A DNA stretch of 64,000 nucleotides from Todiramphus chloris collaris (Eukaryota > Chordata > Aves > Coraciiformes > Alcedinidae), in assembly GCA_025345505.1 (NCBI GenBank), contig JANVCC010000071.1, forward strand, positions 649,110 to 713,109. Direction: 5' to 3'. Numbering within the stretch: the stretch's first letter is position 1; each line of letters opens with the position of its first letter. Under the pieces are notes generated by a model. That model searched no databases and was not told where the DNA came from. It saw nothing but the letters and a program-made list of their open reading frames with translations. The translations under genes were made by a program, and so were the position numbers. Positions 1 to 10,527 of the stretch are shown here, piece after piece.

Positions 1-191
1 AGAAGCAGTTGGAGGATGAATTGAGGAAAATCAGTTAGAAGCAGTTGAACAACACTGCCAAACACCAACGCAGCCCACTGATACTTCAGGCCTAAACCAA
101 GTAGGGGACTCTCACAAGCAGCATTTGACAGAAGTTATTTGGAGTTTTCAAGAAACAGTTTTCACAGAAGGCGGTTTTGGTATAAATTTAC
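1..191 (-). other. MYO9B: MYO9B intron 2, start
   Basis: Sequence downstream (minus strand) of the donor at 190-191. It has no coding signal in the myosin frame beyond a few read-through codons, and the next exon is outside the window. Confidence 0.8.
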
Positions 192-1084
192 CTCCAGAAC
201 TGGTCCAGCTCCTAGAATAGTTCTCTCCACACCACTTGCGTACCCTTTCTGGCTCAGTGCCGTGAGGCAGTGAATCAAGAAGTTTGTGCTTTGAGTTTTC
301 CCAGACCCACTTTCACCTGATATAACTATGCACTGATTAACATGTTTCTTAAGCATCGTGTGATAAGCCACATCAGCAATGGCAAAAATATGAGGCTCCA
401 ACTTCCCGAGCTGATGATTCTCATACATCTTGACATATTTAGGATTATAAATGGGCAGGAACTTGAAGGGGTTAATGGCAATCAGAATACTTCCTGCGTA
501 AGTATAAATTTTGTGTTTTAGGAAGCGGCATTTGAGATTCTCTAGGAGCGTTGTCTCCGTCAAGTTGGGGAGATTGCACAAGTCATCAAAGTCCTCCTGA
601 TACCACGGAAGAAAACCCCTCTCAACCAATCGCCGCGCATCCGTCTCCTTGGAAAGCAACTGCATCTGGACATATTTGATGGTCCCATCGGAGTTCCTTT
701 CTTGCAGAAGAAAGTAGTACCCATCCTTTTGCGGATGCTCATCCTGAGCACGACGAGGCCAAAGCAAAACCCGGTGAACAGGAGAATCGTTTATATCAAG
801 TACCCATTCTTCGCCACCCGATTCTTTCACTTCCACGAGCACATAATGTTTGGAGACATCCAAGTTTAAGATATTAATCACATCCTTGATGACATCTGAA
901 GATGTGCTGTCCTTGGTTGCTGTTACTTTGCAGCAGGGAGCACTTTCTGTTGAGAGCTGAGGGTAAATGTGAAGATTATAGGCTGCCTTTGCCTGGCAAA
1001 CTGCACTGTCAACATCTTTTAAACTCATTCTGTCCCCAGATGGGCTTCAGTCTTCACCCTTGTTTAGTATGCAGTGCCCATCAT
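192..1084 (-). CDS. MYO9B: MYO9B first coding exon (5' part of unconventional myosin-IXb; partial gene)
   Basis: Myosin-IXb is a single-headed actin motor carrying a C-terminal RhoGAP that switches off RhoA. This exon gives residues 1-279: ATG at 1028-1026, donor gtaaat after base 192, acceptor ttctag ending at 1085, and 56 nt of 5'UTR (1029-1084). Residues about 15-115 resemble the Ras-associating domain (motifs [19 protein letters not shown]). Motor homology starts near 145 ([24 protein letters not shown]), and the P-loop GESGSGKT is at residues 238-245 (294-317). The exon ends at GAGPVLE, where the motor continues with AFGNAKT in the known family. The close match of the start and of [13 protein letters not shown] to human MYO9B as I remember it separates it from MYO9A. 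The rest of the gene lies beyond base 1 of the window. The open frame continues a few codons past 192, but that part is intron. Confidence 0.95.
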
Positions 1085-4000
1085 CTAGAAAAGAAAAAGG
1101 GAAAAAGTCAGGTGTTAAAAAGCCCAACATACAAGAGGTACTAGGGCAAGGTATTGTTTTTGGAAGATGAGAATAAAATTATTAAATAGCCAAATTAGTT
1201 ATTAAAGAACAAGCACACTATGTCTGCACATCAGGGGCAGCATTTCAGCCTGCTTAGCCTATGCTATGGAGCTGAGAGCTGCCACATCATCAGTCCTCTT
1301 TGTATTTGCCCTTCTAGCCCCATGCCATCCCTTCCTCCCTGTTAGGGCAGCACGAGCATTCACAGAGCCACAAAACAAACAGAACTGGGAAAAAATGTCC
1401 AAATTAAAGCTTCCTTGTTTCCCCAGGTTAGTTTTAACTCAGGTAATTTCCCTGACCCAGTTCACTGTATGGGCTCAAACATTTATTCATCCTCCCACAC
1501 AAACCCTCCCTTAAAGCTGCACAAGCAGCTTGACACAGAAACGGGGTTTGATCACTCCTTAAATCAGCAGTGGCAGTTCAGAGCAGCCCAGCACTCTGGC
1601 AGAAGCAGCAGTGCAGGGCTGCAAGAGGGAAGAGAATTCTGACACGGAGATACACACTTTTTGGTTTGTTTTGTTGGGTTTTTTTCCCGCAACTGATCTG
1701 TTTTCATGAAAGGTACAAGGTAGGTACAGTATTTACCCCCCACTTAACTTCAAGGAAACTGTGCCCATAGCTGCCCAGTGCACCAATACTGCTGGCAGCT
1801 CCTCCTAACCCTGCACACTGCAGTGATTTCTTCAACATCCAGAATATACCCAGACAAGAGACTGCAAATTTCGCTCGAGTGAACCACATCCTTGCAACAG
1901 AAAGGTCTCAACATGCTTTTCATCTTCCATTTTAGGTAACAAAGTAAAATTAGTGTTACTGTGACGACTTTTCACTTCTGCTAACAAGATCCCCAAAAGC
2001 CCACTACATTCACAAGCCTTTATGCCCATCACATCAGCTCTTTCTTCACTGGCTGTCAGGAACCTCACACACGAACCTCCCAAAATCATTTACTCCTATT
2101 GCTTTCTTATATTTGATGAGAAAAATAACTGATTATCAGTTCAATTTTTGTTTAAGAACCAAGTGTTCTAATTTTACACTTACATGCTGAGTATGTACAT
2201 TTAAAAAAAAAAAAGGCAGAGAAGTGGCAATGAAGCTGCTTTCTGCCACTGCACAACTGCAGAGGAACTTGCATAAGGCCACAGAGAGCAATCATTTCAA
2301 ATTAAAATCAGTAGAACTGGAAGCATTTCACTTCCACTGCAAGTAATGAATCACTTCACAGAAACATCTGACATAGTTCTGCCTCGTGAACAGCCAGAGA
2401 GTAGAGAGCTGTGCTTCAAGGGAACTCTGAATAGTAAGCTCACAGAAGACATTGTTAGGCAAGCCGGATCATTTGTTGTGGCTACTCATCAAAAGGAAGG
2501 CTGAGCAAGCCACAGACAGCAAGGCAAACCACAGCACATCCCTGGCCAAGCTGCAGGATCCCTCGAGAATGGCTTTTTCCCCTTGTTAAATTTCATTCCT
2601 CATTCATTACGCTTATTGCAAGAACGTGGTCATAAAGGAGGGACCAGTAAGCTCAAAGTCCCCTCTCCACCTCCTGCAATGATCGCTGACCAGTAGCTAA
2701 GAAGTCTGAAGTAATTAAGTAATTTTAACTGTAAAACATTCTTAATCCAGTGACACCCAAAATACCTTAAGATGTAGTAGAATCTACAGTAGACTGCTGC
2801 TGCTCATGGGGAAGATAAATCTGGAGCACAGACAGAGTCAAAAAAAAAGAGAAAAAAAAGAAAAGGAACAACAGTGAGCATTTTCCTCTCAAGCGCGGCA
2901 GGCAGCTCGAGGGAGACAGTCTTGTTCAGACTTCCCTTTCCCCCCCAGCAATCAGTTTCAGATACAGAGTCTGGTATGACAGAGGAAGTCCCCTCAGTAA
3001 GCACTTTCACCAAAGCAGCACCCTAAGAGACATGGCACCAACATTCTGTCCACACAGAAAAGCTGAACCTAGGTGCTGACCTCTGACTTTACTCGTATAC
3101 ATTTCCTAAGCTCATCTCACGTCAGCTACCCAGATCCATCTGGTGCATTGCTCAAGACTCCCAGATCACACTTTCCCAAGAGGAAGCTGGAACACAGATG
3201 GCCTCAGGGCTACTGGTGAAAGAGCCAGGCCAGTGACAGTAAGCAGCAGTGCAGTGCTGGCAGTGTCTGCTCAGGTGTGTACCACAAAAACTAGAAAGAG
3301 AAAAGCCCCTCCTCCTGAAGATTTCTGACATCAGCCTGGCTGTGTTTCTGCTACGTACGGATTTCCGAGCCACGCAATCACCACACTACGTGATGGAAGC
3401 TCAAGGTGATACCCATCACTCTGGAGGAATGATTTGGAATATAACCTACAGTAGGAGGAACTCGCTGAGATACGATTTCAAAGCACAGTCACATCAGCAG
3501 TAAACAGAAAGTCAGTGTAACACTGCCCCGTTTGAACCACGTATGAAATCCAGACACTGCTGGCTTACTTTCCACAGCACTGGGCTTTAAGATTGCTCTT
3601 GCACTCAGCAACTTAAAACAGATCTGCTGCTCTGAATCATTTAATACTGATTATGAGGCTTTATGAAGGAAAAAGAAGAAATTAAATCCTAAAAGTCACT
3701 TAAGGCAGAGTAGCACCCAGTTACCACTAACTCCTTTTAACCAATTCTGCTTTTATTACATACCTACCTGACAAGGCACTACATGAGTGCCAGAAGAAAT
3801 AACACGATGCTTAAATTCTTCTATCAGAAGAATATCTCATCATTACAAACAGAGGGTTGAGGAAAGCCTGCTAGTCTCCAGTTACCTGTGATTTTCTTGG
3901 AAAGGATACCAAATTTATTTGATGATAATACTGTTCTAAAGGAGACAGACCTCTGACTTTATACTAACCAGTATTTCAAGGCCCAAATTAGAACATAAAA

Positions 4001-7000
4001 GCAAAAGAGCACTCTGAACAGATTATAAATGGGTTACCTAATGAGTCCCAGTATTCAACTAAGGCCAGGTATCATCAAGCAACTGAGGATTTGATTCTAG
4101 GGAAGCTGGATTTCTGGCATCAAAGTTAACATTTTCATGATGATTCTAGGAAAAAAGAAAAGAGTTATTGATAAAGAACATATCATATGGAGATTGAGAA
4201 GGCAGTATGTAGTCAAATAAACTAGATCAATCAGGCAGTTCAGTGGTATTAAACAAATTTCTGCCCTGTCTATAGACATATAACTTCAATTTTATCCAAG
4301 AAACAATCCATGCCAGGGGGATGGAACGGGAGCTATCGTGAATACTGCATCTAGAATATATCAGAAATTCAGTTAAGAAGAACAGCAACAACAACAGCCT
4401 GTTAGAAACCCCCCCCTTACAGCAAAATACTCCAAGAGCTTTGTCTGTGAGAAACACATGGAGGAGACCAGTATCAGTTTAAGTCCTTGCAGGGGGAACT
4501 AGAGTTTGGTAACAATCCCAGGCTGGAGGACAAAGCTGGAACACAGGCCCATGGCTGGAATTCAAAGCAAGAACAAACCAAGGCAAACAGGAGACATGAG
4601 TGTCACCAGAAGGCTGCCCTACGCTGCAAAAACTTAACTGACACCAACAACGAGGCCTGATTGCCAAAGTTCTTTTCAGAAAAATCAGCCAGTCCCCAGT
4701 TACAGATGTGTCTCAATTAGAAAAGTTAATTAGGCACCACCCTCTCATTTATGTCAAGACCACTCTTAAGAGATGGCTACAATGATTCCTTAAATTTTTT
4801 CTAAGTAATTAGAGATCATAAAATCAGAAGCAGTTGAAATCAATGTAATTTAGTTCACCAAGGAAGCACAAGCCTGAATTCAGGTGCAGAGAATACTGGA
4901 AGAAAAAGGAGAAATACAAGAGGAGGAGGTAATAATGAAACCATCCTGCTCAACACGCAGAACGGCCAACGTGGGCAAACAGCCCAAGCATTAATACTTC
5001 CATTTGCTATTAAAAAAAAAGCCCAGCGCACGTACCAAACCATAACCCAAGTGAACGTGGGGCTGAACCCTTCAGACTGTCCCTGGAGAACTGATGATAC
5101 TTGCCACTCAAATCACGGAGCAGGGCAACATACCAGGGAACCAAGAAGAAATGCAGCAGGCTACAGAACTTCTCACCCATCTGTAACTTTACTTTTTGAT
5201 CAGACATTAATGGAAAATCAAAACTTTCAATTCTATACAGCAATTCTGATGGTTATTTTCTGAGTGGTTGCAAGACTCCATTAAGCCAATTAATTTTTTA
5301 ATATGCATTAAAGCCAACATTGCCCACTTAATAATGTAGTAAAATTCTCGATGAGAACTTCACCCCAATTGGTTCAGTTTAAATAAGGCCATAATTTGAA
5401 GCCACATTTTTAGTCAGTGAATCATAGTGAAGCTAAAAAGGGAAAGCTACCATTACAGCAAAGTTGTTGAGAAGGAGCTTAGTAATATTCCAGTCCTTCA
5501 CATTTTCACGTACGTTTCCAGTGCTGCATTCCTCTAACAGAAAGATTCAAACTTCTCCCACTGCTCACCAAACAATTTTCAACACAAAGGCAGAAACATA
5601 TCATAGGTACGTGATTTCCAAAACTCTTGAATTCTGGAGTCACCAATGACCGCTCAGAGAGACTCTTCTGTCTACTGAGATGGAAAACATTTAGCAATTC
5701 CAAAAATATTCAGCTGTTACTGCTCCTCGATTTCCAAAGCAAGGAATTTCCAGCGAGATGAAAGGCTGTAGACACACCCTAAGGTTTCCAGGATTAGCTG
5801 TGTGTTACAGGTAAGGCAAATATCTCACCCCTTGTCTTACATCATAAGGACACAGTTGCCGTTACTTAAGCATAATTAACATCTGTAGGTTACCTAAAAA
5901 TTGCTCAGCATTCTAGTAACACCTCAATATTTTTCTCTGTCATAAAATTTTCTGCTGGACTGTTAAGGAATTTTAGAACCTTGGTTTTCTTTAACTAAAA
6001 TCTCTTGTCTTTTTTTCTGCTCCAAAAGGGGCAGCTCTGAATGGAGCGTGCAAATTTACACCGCGTTTGTTGCTACTCTTTGTAATCAACCCTGCCCAAG
6101 GAGCTACTGCCACAGAGTGCCTAACAAAGGAGAAGCTGGACTGCAACGTAATGCAATGCAATACAGGAAAAACTCAAAGAAATTACCTTCATGACACACA
6201 GTTCCTTCTCAGTTACCTTCTCCCCACTCCCTGTGGCCCTTGCGACCCTGATCCCAATCTATGCCCTCAAACCATGGAGGATGCAGACCTCTACTTCCTC
6301 TGAATGATTCAGAGGTGCAATTTAACCTCCAGACAAGGATACCTTATCGGGCTTACAGGGACAGTAAAGATCTATAACAGGTTACCTTACGAACAGTGTG
6401 AGGTCAGAGTTAGATGTACACTTGAGCGCGACTCAGAGGAAATGAGAACGCGGCCCTGTTGAGAAAACAAGGAACGAAGGGAAAACCACCAAGAGTGTTA
6501 GGTGCAAAGAACGCAAGCTAAAAGAACCTTGGGGACTATTCCAACACTTTGTGTAGCTTTCTTAATTTTATCCTTCCTTACTGTCAGCAAAGGAATCAAA
6601 AATGTCACTGGTCCAATGCTGCATTTACAGTGACGTGCAATTTTTTAAAGGAACTGTAGGTGGAACTTCTGTGTGAATTAGAAGAAAAAAGAAAGGGGGT
6701 CATCAGCAGTACATGCACACATCAAAAATCCCTTTAGAAACACTTTTATTATTAAATATTGTTGATCTAAAGGAAAGGCATATTTTTCTAGGATCCGCAT
6801 GGAGTTTCATCTGGTAATCAGATACAAATGACACAATAAAGCCCAGATGAAAGCAACTCTGTGAGCCATGCTTAAGTCACTTGATACCTCAAGAAAACAT
6901 GATATACTAGGGATAAAACCTGAATTTCATTTTCTGCAATGAAGACACTGCTAGCCCTTGCAGAAGGCAGATCACGTACTAAAACAGCCATCCACTGGGG

Positions 7001-9311
7001 AAAAAATAAAATCCTTATCAGCATCTTGGGCTTTACTTCTCCTTGACATTAAACGAAGCAGGTTTTCTTTCTTAGAAACGCGATTGATAAACACCTTCAG
7101 CCTTCAAACTCACAAAAAACAAAGTACTGAATCACAAACGTTCTGCTGAACTGTAATTTTTTGCTTTTCCTTGACGGCTGAGATAACTAATGCTGTTGTA
7201 TCTTTTAGGAATTTTTCCTTTTTAAAACATCCAAGATATGCAAACTGTGGTATTTGACCATCTAGCTAAGGAAAGGCCATATTTAGCTTAAGTGATGTTG
7301 AACTACGTGCATATGAGTCAAACAGTTATTCATACACAAGATTGTTCAAGAGGTCTAACGCTTGAATCATGATTTGTCAGAAAGCTGGCTGCACAGAGCA
7401 TACTTTCCAGGTGAACCTCATTTAAACTTTTCATCAGCTGCGTTTACTCTTACTAAATTATTCAGTCCTGCCAGCGTCTTAGGTTCCACACAAAAACACA
7501 GACCGATGAGTCTTCCCACTCTGATGAGGCTGTTTGCACAGACAGCTGCCTTGTGACTGCAGAAACTACAGCTCTGACACAGCTTTTTGTTTAAGCAGGG
7601 AGACAACAAAAACCAAACTCCAAACAACCTGAATTGTACGGTTTGGTTCCATAAGTCCCGAGATTTATGCTCAGAAGTAACCACTAATGATTAAGGAAAT
7701 GGCCTGAGGCACATCATCCTGAAAAGCACAGACAGTGCTACTGGACTTTACATGTAAAGCATCTCATTCTTAGTTCAAAGACAAAAATAATCAAGATTAA
7801 CTCTTCTAAAAAGAGCCACAACGAGTCTTGAGGCGAATAAGAATGCACATATGCATCAGGAGTTCCCCATATTGCTTCCCCTAGGTTAAATGAGTGTGTT
7901 CCTGACAAGACTCCGAGTCAAAAACACCCAAGAATTACTAAAACTTGCTGGGTGTGACAGCAGCATACTAAACAGGAACGCGGGGTTACCTCACACTGTT
8001 ACTTTAGGGCAAGTACTTCAGTCATGTATTCCAGCTAACAGACCTGAAATCAGAGCACTGCTAATTACCCATGACAAACTCTTATTTGCAAACAGCTAGG
8101 TAGACAAACTGATACCAACCCACCTCGAGGAGTTACACGGGAGGATGCTGATGACATCTTTGAAAGGCTAATTGCGTTTGCCAGAAGCCTGAGATCATCT
8201 ACAGCCCTTTGCTGCCCTGCGTCTGTTTCCAGAAGGTGAAATCAAAGAATACTGAACTCATTTGCATCAGAAGTACTTCTCCCTTTTCATAAACAGAACT
8301 TTTAAATAAAGCTGGGTAAGAATTTTGTCAGGATATTTAAAGAGTAATGGAAAACAAGGCTAAAAGCTACCCTGGGAAGTTCTCTTGCACGAGGATCACA
8401 AATACCTGCATCAACTGTATGGTCACAGTAGTCGTGAATCAGGATGTTACTCCACTACTTTCAGTAGAGCACAGACATGTAACAAAAAGACACTTCCAAC
8501 TTGCAAGAGTTTTACTTTCCAGAGGCTGCAAACCCCAAAGTTACTAAAAAGACGCAGCCCCACCAAGACACAGAGAGCCAGAGGCACGCACCAAGCAGAC
8601 AGCCACGGTCCCCGCGGTAAAGCCCGGCCTCAGCACAGCAGCAGCGCCACAAAACAAAGAAACCAGAGCAGACGCGGAGAGGGGTAACGGTATTTTGCTT
8701 TGAAAGACGCCGAGGTGTTTGTACGAGAGGCAGAGGCCCCGATGCAGCGGCGTGCGGCGGGGCTCGAAGATCTCCGAAGGAAGTTCAGCATCGCGCCCGC
8801 ACCGGGACCGCTGACAGCCGGGCATCTTCCTCCCCTCGGGGCTCGGCCGGCTCTCCGGCCACATCGGATGCAAAAGGAATCGGCGGCAACACCTCTGCCG
8901 CCCGGTCCGGTACCAGCCCAGGCAGCCGCCAGCAGCCAGCCCGCTCCTCGCCCCGGCCCCGCACGCCCTGAGGGGCGACCCCGAGCAGCGGCTCCCGGCC
9001 CCCTCCGGCTGCGGGGGGAGGCGAAGGAACCCGACGGCTTCCACCCGCCAGACGCCCCCCCACGACCCCCGCACGCACTCGGAGCTCCTCGCTCCTCGCC
9101 CGCCCCGCAGGGCCCGGGGCTCGGCGGGCAGCGCCGTCCCGGCTCTGGGGCGAGACACGGTCCCTCTGAGGCGCCGTCACTGTGGAGTCCGGACGCGCGC
9201 AGAGGAGGAGAAGAAAGGACGGGCGGAAGGAAGGAAGGAAGGAATAGAGGAAAGGAGGCAGGCAGGCGGCCGGCCCTGGGGGACGCAGGGCAGCGCTCGG
9301 CCGCCGCTTAC
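1085..9311 (-). other. MYO9B: MYO9B intron 1
   Basis: Inferred 8.2-kb intron between the non-coding first exon (donor ctgag|gtaagc on the minus strand, GT at 9310-9311) and the acceptor at 1085-1086. I found no conserved open frame, RNA gene or clear transposon in it. Short A/T runs occur at about 2200, 2840 and 4130. The last 600 bases (from about 8700) are GC-rich and belong to the promoter CpG island. Splicing of these two sites together is inferred from consensus only. Confidence 0.6.
9223..9245 (+). repeat. (GGAA)n microsatellite
   Basis: Five or so uninterrupted GGAA/AAGG units inside the CpG island, within the inferred MYO9B intron 1. Confidence 0.8.
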
Positions 9312-9410
9312 CTCAGCCGGTGGGCGAAGCGCTGCCGGCCCGGCCCGTCCCGCCGCCCGCCACAGGCCCCGCTCGCCACTTCCGGGTAGGGGGAGCAGGG
9401 CGGCGCCCAT
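9312..9410 (-). other. MYO9B: Probable MYO9B non-coding exon 1 (5'UTR); upstream limit approximate
   Basis: The minus strand reads ctgag|gtaagcgg at 9316-9303, a strong donor with the exon ending at 9312. The exon sits in the CpG island directly downstream of ETS-like and NRF1-like sites. The start near 9410 is a guess from those promoter elements. The leader has no in-frame extension of the myosin frame, since the coding ATG is in the next exon. Confidence 0.5.
9376..9385 (-). promoter_or_regulatory. ETS/GABP-like site
   Basis: The minus strand reads CCGGAAGTGG, the classic ETS core seen at TATA-less CpG promoters. It is placed just upstream of or within the inferred MYO9B first exon. Confidence 0.55.
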
Positions 9411-9428
9411 TCAGCGGCCCGCGCGCAC

Positions 9429-9440
9429 TGCGCATGCGCC
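9429..9440. promoter_or_regulatory. NRF1-like site
   Basis: TGCGCATGCGCC fits the palindromic NRF1 consensus YGCGCAYGCGCR except at the last base. It lies within about 120 bases upstream of the inferred MYO9B first-exon donor. Confidence 0.6.
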
Positions 9441-9887
9441 CCAGCTCGCGGCGGGGCCGTGCGAGGCGCGAAGCTGCGCGCGGGGGCCGTGGCCGCCGGT
9501 GGGGGCATCGCCCCGGGCTGGCGCGGTGAGCGGGCGTTCGGCGGGACCCGGGTGCGCTCCGAGCCAGGGCCCCGCGGCGGGAAGCGGGTGGATTCCTGCC
9601 AAAGAGCCCCGGCGCTGCGCTTGGCGGGGAGCGGACCGCCTTTTGCCGGCGATTTGTCAGGGCTCTGGGGCAGCGCGGAAGATGCCCCGTGTGGTGTTCT
9701 TCAGGGTCTCCAGCTGAAGCCCCAGGAAAGCGGCCCCCTGGCACCGGAGGGTGGAAGAAGGGTGTTTGAGGGTGCCCAGGCGTGCTGTGGGTGCTGCCAG
9801 TTCTTCATAGGATGCTTTACCCTGGTGCTGAGAGGAGCGTAGTGGCATGGCAGCCATCCCCTTTGCGGGGAGCCCTGTCTGTGTCAA

Positions 9888-10138
9888 CAGGGCAAGAGGA
9901 ACCGGCCTCAGGCTGCCCCAGGGGAGGTTGAGGCTGGAGCTGAGGAACAATTTCTTCCCCTCCAGGGCTGTGCCAGGCTGCCCAGGGCAGGGGTGCAGTC
10001 CCCGTGACCCCTGGAGGGGTTTCCAAGCCATGGAGCTGTGGTGCTGAGGGGCAGGGGTGCCCTGGCAGTGCTGGGGCCACGGTTGGACCCGGTGATCTGA
10101 AAGGTGATGATCCAACCGGGACGATTCGATTCCGTGTC
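9888..10138 (+). mobile_element. CR1 LINE 3' end fragment
   Basis: Reads through the diagnostic avian CR1 tail: a caggggaggttgaggctgg-type segment, aacaatttcttcc, caggctgcccaggg, a cccctggaggggtt-type segment, acggttggacccggtgatct, ending in a degenerate ATTCTATG-like octamer near 10125. Diverged and GC-shifted, so probably old. It lies directly upstream of the HAUS8 promoter. Confidence 0.85.
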
Positions 10139-10165
10139 TGCCCGGGGCGGGCCGGTGGTGACCTC

Positions 10166-10283
10166 CCCTCTCCTCTCTTCTCCCCTCTCTCCCTTCTCCC
10201 CTCTCTCCCTTCTCCCCTCTCTCNNNNNNNNNNCCCTTCTCCCCTCTCTCCCTTCTCCCCTCTCTCCCTTCTCCCCTCTCCTC
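10166..10283. repeat. 16-bp polypyrimidine tandem repeat (cccttctcccctctct)n with assembly gap
   Basis: Pure C/T tract on the plus strand built from a 16-bp unit. At least six copies are visible, split by ten Ns (10224-10233), so the real copy number is unknown. It is a homopurine-homopyrimidine mirror repeat immediately upstream of the HAUS8 CpG promoter. Confidence 0.9.
10224..10233. other. Assembly gap (10 N)
   Basis: Ten Ns inside the polypyrimidine repeat. The round number suggests a placeholder and not a measured length. Confidence 0.95.
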
Positions 10284-10456
10284 CGCTCCGCCAGGGGGCG
10301 CGCGGCCCCTTCGTGCCGGGGCGCGAGGCCGCTCTGCGCCTGCGCGGCGGCTCGGGGCCATGGCGGCCGAGGTGGCGGGAGGCTGAGCGGCCGCCGCTGT
10401 CTCCCCGCCCGGTTCGTCCCTCGGTGCCGTTGTCATCTCCCGCTCTGTCTCCGCAG
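10284..10456 (+). promoter_or_regulatory. HAUS8: HAUS8 CpG promoter and 5' leader
   Basis: TATA-less GC-rich region. Candidate sites, left to right: CTCF-like (10288-10301), NRF1-like with one mismatch (10335-10346), and a YY1-like ATGGCGGC (10360-10367). The ATG in the YY1 site opens an 8-codon upstream frame ending at TGA 10384-10386. A splice acceptor (ctctgtctccgcag) ends at 10456, one base before the main ATG. The matching donor is unclear (gag|gtggcg near 10372 is one option), so the leader may be spliced or continuous. Confidence 0.65.
10288..10301 (+). promoter_or_regulatory. CTCF-like motif
   Basis: CCGCCAGGGGGCGC agrees closely with the CTCF core (CCRCNAGGGGGCGC-like). It sits between the polypyrimidine repeat and the HAUS8 start. 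Confidence 0.55.
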
Positions 10457-10457
10457 G

Positions 10458-10527
10458 ATGTCTGTGCAGTCGAGCGAGTCCGGTGTTAGCGGGGCGGACG
10501 GAGAGGCGTCTGTGGTTAAGCGGAAAG
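10458..10527 (+). CDS. HAUS8: HAUS8 coding exon 1
   Basis: Residues 1-23. The ATG is the first in frame after an acceptor ending at 10456; donor aaag|gtagcg. Ser/Glu/Gly-rich start, low complexity. Confidence 0.85.

Larger units (their letters stand above)
8690..9690. promoter_or_regulatory. CpG island at the MYO9B 5' end
   Basis: About 1 kb of very GC-rich, CpG-dense sequence, in contrast to the AT-richer intron to its left. Long open frames here on both strands (for example 8544-9158 minus and 8700-9389 plus) follow from the scarcity of stop codons in GC-rich DNA. A short GGAA microsatellite lies at 9223-9245. Confidence 0.75.

Noticed and set aside
8544-9744. Long open frames on both strands around 8.5-9.7 kb
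   Set aside because: GC-rich island sequence with the same Pro/Arg/Ala bias, no conserved motif, and mutually overlapping frames.
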